From Aquirufa sp. (GTDB lineage: Bacteria; Bacteroidota; Bacteroidia; Cytophagales; Spirosomataceae): a stretch of 6,839 nucleotides of DNA. Position 1 is the stretch's first letter, and each line of letters starts with the position of its first letter. The notes beneath the pieces are model-generated. The model searched no databases. It had not been told where the DNA came from and saw only the letters and a list, made by a program, of their open reading frames with translations. Shown piece by piece: positions 1 through 6,406 of this stretch. The stretch lies in NCBI GenBank assembly GCA_030833145.1, contig JAURHT010000100.1:1-6839 (forward strand), in the 5' to 3' direction. A program made the translations under genes and the position numbers.

Positions 1-452
1 GAATCCACGAGCTCGCGGTATTTGGCGCCATTTTTAAACGTGCAGACACTCTGCCAACCAGCTGGTTTTTCAACCTGGATTTCGCAACGCTCGTTTTCGC
101 GGCCCTTTACACATAAAAGACAATTGATGAAATTGATGTAAAGTAAGTCGGGTTCCACCACGGATCCGCCCGCATCGGGTTGATTTGCATAATAGCTGTA
201 GCGAATTTCGACTGGTTCAGACGCTTCTAGTTCCCAGGTGGACGAGGCGGTTTTTCGGATCTCGACGGCTTGGCCTCCGCTGAATGCCTTTAAAATAGGA
301 ATATTTTTCGCAAAGTTTTGAGCTTGGTAGCGGCCTGGACGCCAAATAGGTAATTGAATCACCTGTTTGCCCGGTTTACGTGGGGTAAACTGAAAGGTGA
401 TGTCCAGGTACCGCGGCTGCGCCGAGGGTTTCAGAGAGTACAGGTTTGGCAT
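1..452 (-). CDS. M61-family (glycyl aminopeptidase-like) peptidase, N-terminal part, truncated by window edge
   Basis: The reading frame opens at ATG 452-450 and stays open for 150 codons to the left edge, so only the N-terminal domain is present. Residues 34-51 (LPIWRPGRYQAQNFAKNI) match the hallmark segment of the M61 N-terminal beta domain as it occurs in Bacteroidota. A Trp near residue 73, an RYSYYA segment (84-89) and a YINFINC segment (105-111) fit the same domain. M61 enzymes are zinc metallopeptidases that remove N-terminal residues, with a preference for Gly or Ala. The catalytic HExxH helix lies further downstream and is not in the window, so activity cannot be judged. There is no signal peptide at this start, which suggests a cytoplasmic protein unless the true start differs. 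The start codon shares one base with the recO stop (TAATG), which implies translational coupling. The family assignment is firm; the substrate is unknown. Confidence 0.85.
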   Translation of the reverse strand, partial: MPNLYSLKPSAQPRYLDITFQFTPRKPGKQVIQLPIWRPGRYQAQNFAKNIPILKAFSGGQAVEIRKTASSTWELEASEPVEIRYSYYANQPDAGGSVVEPDLLYINFINCLLCVKGRENERCEIQVEKPAGWQSVCTFKNGAKYRELVD

Positions 453-1129
453 TAGGCTAATACTTCTTGTAGAATTTGCAAGGAACGAATCTCTCCGAAA
501 TTTTCCATGTGCAATTGATAATAATTGAGCATTCCGGACAATAATTCTTTGCGTTCCGCCCGATGCAGCACAATGGGGTGACCGTAATCCGCATGAATCA
601 GGGCGTCCAATTCCGTGAAATTAGGCACGATGCAGCCGGCGGCTTTTAACTGCTGGTAGAATTCCGCGGCATTGCCTGCCCCAAAACCCAGAAATGCAGC
701 TAGCTGCCACAAAAACTGCAGGTGGAAATTTTCGAAATTCGCCTCCGCGCGATCTAGATACTGCATGGAATGGCTCAAGAACTCGAACAAGGCGGGATTC
801 GCCTCCTCCTCTTTCAATACTTTGCTTAATACTTCGGAAAGGAATAAGGCTAAAGAAGACTTCGCGATGTCGAAGGGGATGGCTTGGTAGGGGAAGAAAC
901 ATTTGGCCTCCGAAATACGGTGCAAACCCTTGCCTGGCTTGTGGTAGACTTCTAAATCTAGCAAGGTGAGAGGTTGGAAGAGGGCCATTTTATGCTTGGC
1001 TTTGGCAGAACGTACCCCATTTTCGATGTAAGAACTGATGCCCATTTCCGCCGTGTAAACGTTCACCAGGATCGAAGTTTCCCGATACCGCATGTAGGAA
1101 ATGACTATGCCTCGTGTTTTAGTTAGCAT
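452..1129 (-). CDS. recO: DNA repair protein RecO
   Basis: RecO acts in the RecFOR pathway. It binds single-stranded DNA and SSB and, with RecR, loads RecA at gaps for recombinational repair; it is cytoplasmic. The 225-residue product has the expected layout. An N-terminal OB-fold spans about residues 1-80 (opening MLTKTRGIVISYMRYRETS, then GVRSAK near 39-44 and LFQPLTLLDLEVYHK at 50-64), followed by a helical C-terminal domain (SLALFLSEVLSKVLKEEE, then NFENFHLQFLWQLAAFLGF). Length is close to the usual 225-245. Only two cysteines occur (77 and 166), so the four-Cys zinc finger of Deinococcus and Bacillus RecO is absent, as in E. coli and, to my knowledge, Bacteroidota. The ATG at 1129 overlaps the end of the upstream acyltransferase gene by 11 bp and no Shine-Dalgarno sequence is evident, so expression probably depends on coupling. 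The stop overlaps the next start as TAATG. Confidence 0.95.
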   Translation of the reverse strand: MLTKTRGIVISYMRYRETSILVNVYTAEMGISSYIENGVRSAKAKHKMALFQPLTLLDLEVYHKPGKGLHRISEAKCFFPYQAIPFDIAKSSLALFLSEVLSKVLKEEEANPALFEFLSHSMQYLDRAEANFENFHLQFLWQLAAFLGFGAGNAAEFYQQLKAAGCIVPNFTELDALIHADYGHPIVLHRAERKELLSGMLNYYQLHMENFGEIRSLQILQEVLA

Positions 1130-1919
1130 TCGTATCGACCATCGGAATACCGGTTTCGTCCGAAATTCGCTGTAAAATTTCTTCGATTGTATCTGATTCT
1201 TTGAAGCGAATCGGGTCTTTAAATTCCACGCTCAAAGTCGTGTTGCGTTTCTTTAAAAAGAAGCCTTTCTTGTCAAAAGCGCGGCGGAAACCGTTGATTT
1301 GGACAGGAACGACAATCGGATTTGCTGCTTTAATTAAATGGGCAGTCCCTTTGCGAATGGGTGCAAAGGGGCGCGTGGTGCCTTGCGGAAAGCTAACCAC
1401 CCAGCCAAAAGCTAAGCCTTTGCTGACTTTATCTTGGGCTTCTAAATCCACTTCGCGCTTCACATCCTGACCATGTGCGCGCCATGAGCGATTCACTAAA
1501 ATCGCGCCGGCTAATGAAAAAACTCTCGGGAGAAAACCATCCTCTTTCATCGTTTCTGATGCCGCTACGTAAAACAGGCGAGAACGCGGCGCTAGTAAAT
1601 AAAAGGGAAAGCGAATGCTGTTGTTCATCCGCCATTTCACGGAGAAGAAGATGTGGTAGAGGCAAATCACGTCCATGAAATAGGTTTGGTGATTCGACAG
1701 AAACAAGACGCCTTCGCGCGGCAGATCTTTGATCTTCTCTGTTCCCTTAATCTCGGTTTTATTGTAAATGCTTAGGCGAGCAAAGGTTAACCAGCCTAAT
1801 ATGAATACGATAATTCGTTTCATCCCGATGGGATTTCCAAACGGATCGCGACGGACCAGACCCCAGCGGTCCAGGCAATCAAAAAATTTCTTTAAAAAGG
1901 TTATACTCTTAAAATCCAC
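1119..1919 (-). CDS. PlsC-family lysophospholipid acyltransferase (putative 1-acyl-sn-glycerol-3-phosphate acyltransferase)
   Basis: The family transfers a fatty acyl chain to a lysophospholipid such as 1-acyl-glycerol-3-phosphate, giving phosphatidic acid at the inner face of the cytoplasmic membrane. The 266-residue product has one hydrophobic segment at about 35-52 (RIIVFILGWLTFARL) followed by the motif series of the family: SNHQTYFMD (75-83), AGAILVNR (137-144, compare GxIFIDR), FPQGTTRPF (177-185, compare FPEGTR) and PIVVPVQINGF (201-211). Two features are odd. The catalytic His77 and Asp83 are separated by five residues instead of the canonical four (HX5D), and the motif III Glu is Gln179. 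Both may be a lineage trait rather than damage, since the frame is intact. The start is GTG at 1919, overlapping the upstream stop by 11 bp behind a purine-rich AAGAAAAGAG. The alternative ATG at codon 33 would begin inside the N-terminal conserved-looking RRDPFGNPI region. Exact acceptor is uncertain; another lipid acyl transfer is possible. Confidence 0.82.
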   Translation of the reverse strand: MDFKSITFLKKFFDCLDRWGLVRRDPFGNPIGMKRIIVFILGWLTFARLSIYNKTEIKGTEKIKDLPREGVLFLSNHQTYFMDVICLYHIFFSVKWRMNNSIRFPFYLLAPRSRLFYVAASETMKEDGFLPRVFSLAGAILVNRSWRAHGQDVKREVDLEAQDKVSKGLAFGWVVSFPQGTTRPFAPIRKGTAHLIKAANPIVVPVQINGFRRAFDKKGFFLKKRNTTLSVEFKDPIRFKESDTIEEILQRISDETGIPMVDTNAN

Positions 1920-4900
1920 CGCTCTTTTCTTTGCCTTTTGTGGCTGGTTTTGTTTTTGTTGGTTCTTTCTTCGCCGGCGCTTTCTTCACCGGAATTAATG
2001 GTTTGTAATACGAAGTAAAGCGCTTGATAAAGGCATTTTTCTCCTCTGCTGCCGCTTCCACCACCTTAATTCCGCCTTTTTTCTGCGTCTTCAACGACTC
2101 CCGCACTGCGGCCAGGAAGGAATTATCTGACGAATAAACGCCCAATTCTCCCTCAAAATAAGCGAAATAATACCAAAGATCTTCGGATAATTCCCAATAG
2201 GCGTAAAACTCTTCCTTGTTTGGCTTCTTAACCACCTCCATAAAACCCTTAATCGTGGCATTCACATCCACCGGCCCCACATTGATCAAAGGCAAATCCC
2301 CAATCGAATAAAAAGCACTCAAATTAGGTGACCAAGCCCATTTTACAGAAGAAAAATTAATCATGCTCGTGAATTCCGGATCCACTTTATCTAGGGCCAA
2401 ATGCTCCCGATCCATGCGCGCTTTCGTGGCCTCAGGAATTTTTTTGCCTAAAATCGGCTCTACCCGCTTCAAGTATTCGTCTCGATCCGCCGGCTCATCC
2501 GCTGCGGCTGTGAGCAAGCCTTCCTCTAAATTATATTTGACGATGCGATCGCCCATTTTCGCAAGGATAGGAACCGGCACTTGGAACTGCAAACTCAGCC
2601 AAGATTCGATGCGCGGAATGAGCGTGTCGATGGACATGGAAATCTTGCCAAAAGACCGAACCAGCTTGTTCCCCGTGAATAATTGCACCATTCCATCCGT
2701 GTCCACGCGCTTTTTCGGGATGGATAAATGCATCTGCGATTCCGCGTTTTTGATACTGTACACTTCAGAGGCTTCCGTTACTTCGCCGGCCGCTTTGAAC
2801 AGGACGGGATCGTCTTCATTCGACATGGGGCCTAAGAAAGAAGGGTATAATTTATTCGCCGCATTTACGAAAATACCGGCGGTGACCGAGCGACCGAGTT
2901 CGTCTTTTAACTCGTCGTTCACCACAATTCCCCTCGAATTCGCGAATGGAATCCAGGCCGTTTTGAACTTCAACGTGCCTAATAAAGGCCTGATGGATCC
3001 TTTGAATTCCAAGCTCGGTTTTTCAGAAAGGAAATACACATCGCCCTTGAATTCTTGGTGTGAGGTTAATTTTAAAGGCGTTTTCTCGATGTATCGCGCC
3101 TCGGCTCTGATTCCTTCGGGCAGAAAATCGAAGTTCTTCATGGGTATGACGAGACTATCACTTCCCTCTACCGGCAGTAAATAATTCGCCGTTCCCGTAA
3201 AGCGATTCGCGTTAGCGGTGACGGTGTTGATGTTTGCCAAAACATGGCCATTCACCGTTGCCCTCGCACCGGTGAGTGACTTAAACTGCCCCCCCTTCGC
3301 GATGGCAAGCAAACCTTTTGCCGGATAAACCGTCGCTGGCCCGATCTCGATTTCCTTCACACCTTCAAGCGAAATAACCTCGGAAACTTGATCTAGCACC
3401 CCAGATTTTGCCGTGATGGGCCCCGCTTTCGAAGTGGAATCTAGGGTTTGTAAAACGGGCTTCTGTAACTTTATCTTTTGGTTTTTTTGCTCCCAAACTG
3501 CCCCTGTGTAAGCGGTTTTATATCCTTGAATCGGCAACAAAGCTGGCGATTCTTCCACCGGTTTAAAATTCAGATTCACGGCCCCGGGTGCGGCTTCGAT
3601 CGAAATCCGTTCCGCGTTGAAAACCGGTTTCTTGAGTCCTATAGTGAGCGAAGCATCCTTCGATTTCCACGTCGCCGGCTGAAAGTAATACAGTTCTGAT
3701 TTCAGTTTTCCATCGCCTAAGGTAATGTCGCCCTTCCCAAAAACCTGCTTCTTGTGCATCCAAACCGGACCTTCTAATTGCAATTGATTCGCATAGAGCG
3801 CAAAGGAATTCTTCTCCGGATAAATCGCGAGCGAATCCTCGCGCGGCAACCAGCTGAATCGGTGGCCAGGAAGGCTCGCGATGGGCCCTTTTTTGTTTGC
3901 CATCTCCCCTAGTTTTCCTTCCGAACCCACACTAATTAGCGAATCAGGGTAAAGGAAGGCCTCTTTCATGGATGATTGAAAACCCTCCATGGCAAAAGAT
4001 CCTGCCGTATGAAGGCCCTTTTTATCCATTTCCAGCGGGGTACTCAAACTGAGGTTGGCTTTATTTTGGTAAATTTTTAGCGGTGTTTTCTGGGTATAGG
4101 TAAAGCCAAAACTTTGGTCCGGCTTCAAGATCAATTGGGTGTTTAAGGGAGGTAAAAGCCCTTTAGAGTGAAAGGTTCCCACAAATACGGGCGCCTTTTG
4201 CGTCAAACTATCGAGGGCGATGCTGGGCACTTTAAAATAGTAGGTCGAATCATACACCCCTTTCGCGCGCCATGGCTCGTCGAAGTGGGCGGTCATGCCC
4301 TTGGGAATAAGTAATTTAGGGTATTCTGCTATGCCAAAACGTCCCGACTTATTGCCCGGTGGACTCAAAATCAGAGATCCAGATCCATAGCGAAAAGCTC
4401 CTCCAAATTCCTTGGATTGGCCTTTAGGGATAAAGGTAATCGAATCTATCTGCGCGAATTGCGCCGTAAAGTCGTTGAATTTGAAGGCAAAATCTGGGCC
4501 TCGAAAACGGTAATCACCGATCTTGATTTCGCCCAGGAAATTAAAGTCCCGCCCTTTTTGGAAGGTTAACGCCTCATCATAGGGAATAAATTCCGCCTTC
4601 AAGGAATCTGAAATCATCACCTGCTGAATACCCCGAATGCGCAATTTCTTGTCCACTAAATCGAGGGAAATCGAGGCCGAATCCGCATCAAGGTTTTCGC
4701 CCATCGAGGCCGCATAAAAGGTGTCAAAATCCTTTTTCTCATAGGCCACTCGCGCGTAATGACGCCCCAAAGCCGTAAAAGAATACAACTCATCCACCAC
4801 TTGAATATAGCCCGCATCCAAGTAGGACTGAAAACCAGATTGAATCTGCTCCGGCCTGCGATTTACTAAAACCGCTAGGTCGCCGATGGTCGCCGCCTCC

Positions 4901-5844
4901 ACTTTATTCTCCACTAAATAGCGGTATAGAATCCGCATAGGGCTATAATTCAGCAAGCCTTGTAATTCCTGAATACGGCCGTCATTATAATAATCCTTCG
5001 ATTCGAGCCAGGCGGGAACCTGATTTCGGCCGGAAATTTGGTAAAAATCGATGCGCTTTTCCTTGACGCGCAATACGCCTAAATCCACCGACATCCGCAT
5101 CTCGTGGAAGGTGTCTTCGAACAAGGCGCGGTTCTTTGCACCGGTATTTTTCTTGAAATGAAAGGTCTGGTTTTTCGGGTACCACTGACCGGCTAGATCC
5201 CCTCGAAATAGGGAATCGTTTTCGCTCAATGGGCTACTCCAACGACCTGATGGAACTAATATGGTGGAATCTGGTAAAAACCAAATCAGCGAAGCTGACA
5301 TCGTTCCCAGTTTTTGGAAATGCAAAGCTCCATCCCGCAATCCTTTGCGCAGATCCCTGTAGACGGGTTTCCCTTCCGCGGACCACACATCCCCCGTCAT
5401 TTCGGTGGATTCTGTTCCTTTAAATTCGAAGGGGAAGTATTTCTCTTTTCGCCTTAAGGTGAGTGATCCCTCACCATTCAGCGCTTTTTCCTGCTCGATC
5501 CAGTCCGCTGAAATGAAACGTAGCGTTCCATTCGCCGGCTGAAATTGCATCTCATCGATTTGTAGACGCGCGTACTTGTGACCTAGTTTATCTCCGGGAA
5601 TTTCTCCTCCTTTTGCTGTTCCTGTTTTCAACTTTTCGTCCCAGGTAAATTCCGTCACCTGAAAAACAAGGCTGTCATTCGCAACTCGATAGGTGATTTC
5701 CGAAGGGCCCCACTGGTTTTTCTCTATCTGAGCGCCATTCACGCGCAGCGAATAGGGCCCCACCTGAATCTTTTGCGCAGAAAGGCTAAAGCTCAGGGCG
5801 AGGGTGAAAAGTAGGATGCGAAAGAATGTGATCGTATTCTGCAT
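1909..5844 (-). CDS. Large secreted/periplasmic protein of unknown function (1311 aa) with embedded winged-helix-like segment
   Basis: I do not recognise the family. The chosen ATG at 5844 opens directly on a signal peptide (MQNTITFFRILLFTLALSFS, cut probably after LSA at residue 23; no lipobox Cys). The frame extends to an ATG at 6009, but that would overlap the divergent kdsC gene and bury the signal, so it is rejected; an ATG at 5862 would add only six residues. Residues 25-260 and 385-1090 are rich in alternating polar/hydrophobic strands with recurring short elements (FQPA at 101 and 722; YP-K/E/A openings near 222, 508, 675 and 840), suggesting repeated beta units. Residues 296-372 look like a winged helix. 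Residues 1210-1240 are aromatic-rich (EEFYAYWELSEDLWYYFAYF). The tail 1285-1311 is Lys/Pro/Thr-rich. It is first in the leftward unit and divergent from kdsC. An envelope scaffold or lipid-transfer role is speculation; no catalytic motif is visible. Confidence 0.85.
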   Translation of the reverse strand: MQNTITFFRILLFTLALSFSLSAQKIQVGPYSLRVNGAQIEKNQWGPSEITYRVANDSLVFQVTEFTWDEKLKTGTAKGGEIPGDKLGHKYARLQIDEMQFQPANGTLRFISADWIEQEKALNGEGSLTLRRKEKYFPFEFKGTESTEMTGDVWSAEGKPVYRDLRKGLRDGALHFQKLGTMSASLIWFLPDSTILVPSGRWSSPLSENDSLFRGDLAGQWYPKNQTFHFKKNTGAKNRALFEDTFHEMRMSVDLGVLRVKEKRIDFYQISGRNQVPAWLESKDYYNDGRIQELQGLLNYSPMRILYRYLVENKVEAATIGDLAVLVNRRPEQIQSGFQSYLDAGYIQVVDELYSFTALGRHYARVAYEKKDFDTFYAASMGENLDADSASISLDLVDKKLRIRGIQQVMISDSLKAEFIPYDEALTFQKGRDFNFLGEIKIGDYRFRGPDFAFKFNDFTAQFAQIDSITFIPKGQSKEFGGAFRYGSGSLILSPPGNKSGRFGIAEYPKLLIPKGMTAHFDEPWRAKGVYDSTYYFKVPSIALDSLTQKAPVFVGTFHSKGLLPPLNTQLILKPDQSFGFTYTQKTPLKIYQNKANLSLSTPLEMDKKGLHTAGSFAMEGFQSSMKEAFLYPDSLISVGSEGKLGEMANKKGPIASLPGHRFSWLPREDSLAIYPEKNSFALYANQLQLEGPVWMHKKQVFGKGDITLGDGKLKSELYYFQPATWKSKDASLTIGLKKPVFNAERISIEAAPGAVNLNFKPVEESPALLPIQGYKTAYTGAVWEQKNQKIKLQKPVLQTLDSTSKAGPITAKSGVLDQVSEVISLEGVKEIEIGPATVYPAKGLLAIAKGGQFKSLTGARATVNGHVLANINTVTANANRFTGTANYLLPVEGSDSLVIPMKNFDFLPEGIRAEARYIEKTPLKLTSHQEFKGDVYFLSEKPSLEFKGSIRPLLGTLKFKTAWIPFANSRGIVVNDELKDELGRSVTAGIFVNAANKLYPSFLGPMSNEDDPVLFKAAGEVTEASEVYSIKNAESQMHLSIPKKRVDTDGMVQLFTGNKLVRSFGKISMSIDTLIPRIESWLSLQFQVPVPILAKMGDRIVKYNLEEGLLTAAADEPADRDEYLKRVEPILGKKIPEATKARMDREHLALDKVDPEFTSMINFSSVKWAWSPNLSAFYSIGDLPLINVGPVDVNATIKGFMEVVKKPNKEEFYAYWELSEDLWYYFAYFEGELGVYSSDNSFLAAVRESLKTQKKGGIKVVEAAAEEKNAFIKRFTSYYKPLIPVKKAPAKKEPTKTKPATKGKEKSGGF
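4729..4959 (-). other. Winged-helix-like domain inside the secreted protein (residues about 296-372)
   Basis: The segment opens with a helix (PMRILYRYLVEN, about 302-313). A helix-turn-helix-like stretch follows (ATIGDLAVLVNRRPEQIQSG, 318-337), then FQSYLDAGYI (338-347), a two-strand wing (IQVVDELYSFT, 347-357) and a closing helix (ALGRHYARVAYEKKDF). The pattern of a leucine-rich helix, then x-PEQIQ, then L-x-x-GYI, then a turn and strand is that of MarR/DprA-like winged helices. The call is made from pattern alone. Since it follows a cleavable signal peptide, it would sit outside the cytoplasm, where DNA binding is unlikely and a protein-contact role is more plausible. Confidence 0.5.
5776..5844 (-). 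other. Signal peptide of the 1311-aa protein
   Basis: Residues 1-23 contain a short polar start with one Arg (residue 9), a hydrophobic core (ILLFTLALSFSL) and a small-residue cleavage site, L-S-A before Gln24. No Cys follows the core, so Sec export with signal peptidase I cleavage is expected, not lipidation. The net positive charge at the N-terminus is low. This segment fixes the start codon at 5844 against the longer open frame upstream. Confidence 0.8.
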
Positions 5845-5896
5845 AAAGGGATAAAAATACATAAAATATTCAGATATTTGGGTCAAAATAATCCCT
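5845..5896. promoter_or_regulatory. Divergent promoter region between the large secreted-protein gene and kdsC
   Basis: This 52-bp AT-rich gap is the only non-coding stretch and must hold the leftward promoter and probably the rightward one, unless either lies inside the opposing gene. On the minus strand TTTTG (5888-5884) lies 20 bases before TATGTATT (5863-5856), loosely resembling the Bacteroidota TTTG/TAnnTTTG pair with two mismatches in the second box. On the plus strand GATATTTG (5873-5880) differs from TAnnTTTG at one base but lacks a matching upstream box. Either site would leave a leader of only about ten bases. No Shine-Dalgarno sequence precedes either start; both ATGs instead follow ATCCCT closely. 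Confidence 0.35.
5847..5896. repeat. Two nested inverted repeats sharing one centre
   Basis: The outer arms are AGGGAT at 5847-5852 and ATCCCT at 5891-5896. The inner arms are AAATAT at 5864-5869 and ATATTT at 5874-5879 with a four-base spacer. Both pairs are centred between 5871 and 5872. The bases between inner and outer arms are mostly not complementary. The outer arms place ATCCCT two bases before the ATG of the leftward gene and directly before the ATG of kdsC. It could be an operator for a dimeric regulator, a symmetric translation-start context, or chance in AT-rich DNA. Confidence 0.45.
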
Positions 5897-6406
5897 ATGT
5901 CTAACGTACTTTCCTTATTTACAGATATAAAAGCCTTCATTTTTGACATCGACGGTGTGATGACGGATGGCAATGTGCACGTTCTGGAGACAGGCGAACA
6001 TTTCCGCACCTTCTACATCCGCGATGGCTATGCGCTAGAAAAAGCGCGTGAGGCTAATTTTCAAATGTGCGTGATTACGGGCGGAAGTCATCCAGGGGTC
6101 AAAAAACGTTTGGAAAATCTCAAGTTTCAACACATCTATTTCGGTTTAGGCGGGAAAGATAAGCTGGAAACTTATTTAGAATTATTGCCAAAATTAGGCG
6201 TTAAGGAGAATGAAATCTTATACATGGGAGACGATATGGCTGACTTAAAAGTACTATCTCGCCCGGATATTTTAAGCACCTGCCCGGCGGATGCGATTCC
6301 TGAATTACACCAAGTCGTGAAATACGTTTCGCCTTTTAATGGAGGCCGCGGTGCGGTAAGAGACGTGATTGAAAAAGTATTAAAACTCCAAGGAAAATGG
6401 GCTTAA
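5897..6406 (+). CDS. kdsC: 3-deoxy-D-manno-octulosonate 8-phosphate phosphatase (KdsC, HAD family)
   Basis: KdsC hydrolyses Kdo 8-phosphate to Kdo and phosphate, the step before CMP-Kdo formation in lipopolysaccharide inner-core synthesis; it is cytoplasmic, Mg-dependent and usually tetrameric. The 169-residue product has no cap domain, as expected for the short C0-type HAD enzymes of this family. All HAD motifs are present: FDIDGVMTDG (16-25) with nucleophile Asp17 and acid/base Asp19, VITGG (59-63) with Thr61, Lys89 in GKDKLETY, and GDDMADLKV (111-119) with metal-binding Asp112/Asp113 and Asp116. The C-terminal GGRGAVRDVIEKVLKLQGKW matches the tail that closes the neighbouring active site in E. 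coli KdsC. The ATG at 5897 gives a full-length N-terminus. It is divergent from the large secreted-protein gene and overlaps the next gene by 10 bp. A related short HAD phosphatase with another sugar substrate is possible but less likely. Confidence 0.9.
   Translation: MSNVLSLFTDIKAFIFDIDGVMTDGNVHVLETGEHFRTFYIRDGYALEKAREANFQMCVITGGSHPGVKKRLENLKFQHIYFGLGGKDKLETYLELLPKLGVKENEILYMGDDMADLKVLSRPDILSTCPADAIPELHQVVKYVSPFNGGRGAVRDVIEKVLKLQGKWA

Noticed and set aside
621..969. Open frames on both strands inside recO
   Set aside because: They are short, overlap the well-supported recO frame and encode Arg/Pro/Ser-rich sequence with no recognisable motif.
1201..1678. Open frames on both strands inside the acyltransferase gene
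   Set aside because: They overlap the frame carrying all acyltransferase motifs and show no domain or start signal of their own.
1119..1919. The acyltransferase as a pseudogene because of altered motif residues
   Set aside because: The frame is uninterrupted, other motifs are kept and the surrounding operon overlaps are preserved, so a variant subfamily is more likely than decay.
2363..3184. A 273-codon open frame on the plus strand
   Set aside because: It lies wholly antisense to the large secreted-protein gene. Its product is Ser-rich with no recognisable domain, and nothing upstream looks like a start signal. The length is explained by the base bias of the opposite strand.
5845..6009. 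A 55-codon N-terminal extension of the large secreted protein, starting at ATG 6009
   Set aside because: It runs antisense through the kdsC start, including the HAD motif I codons, and would place a clear signal peptide 55 residues inside the protein. The ATG at 5844 puts the signal peptide at the N-terminus.
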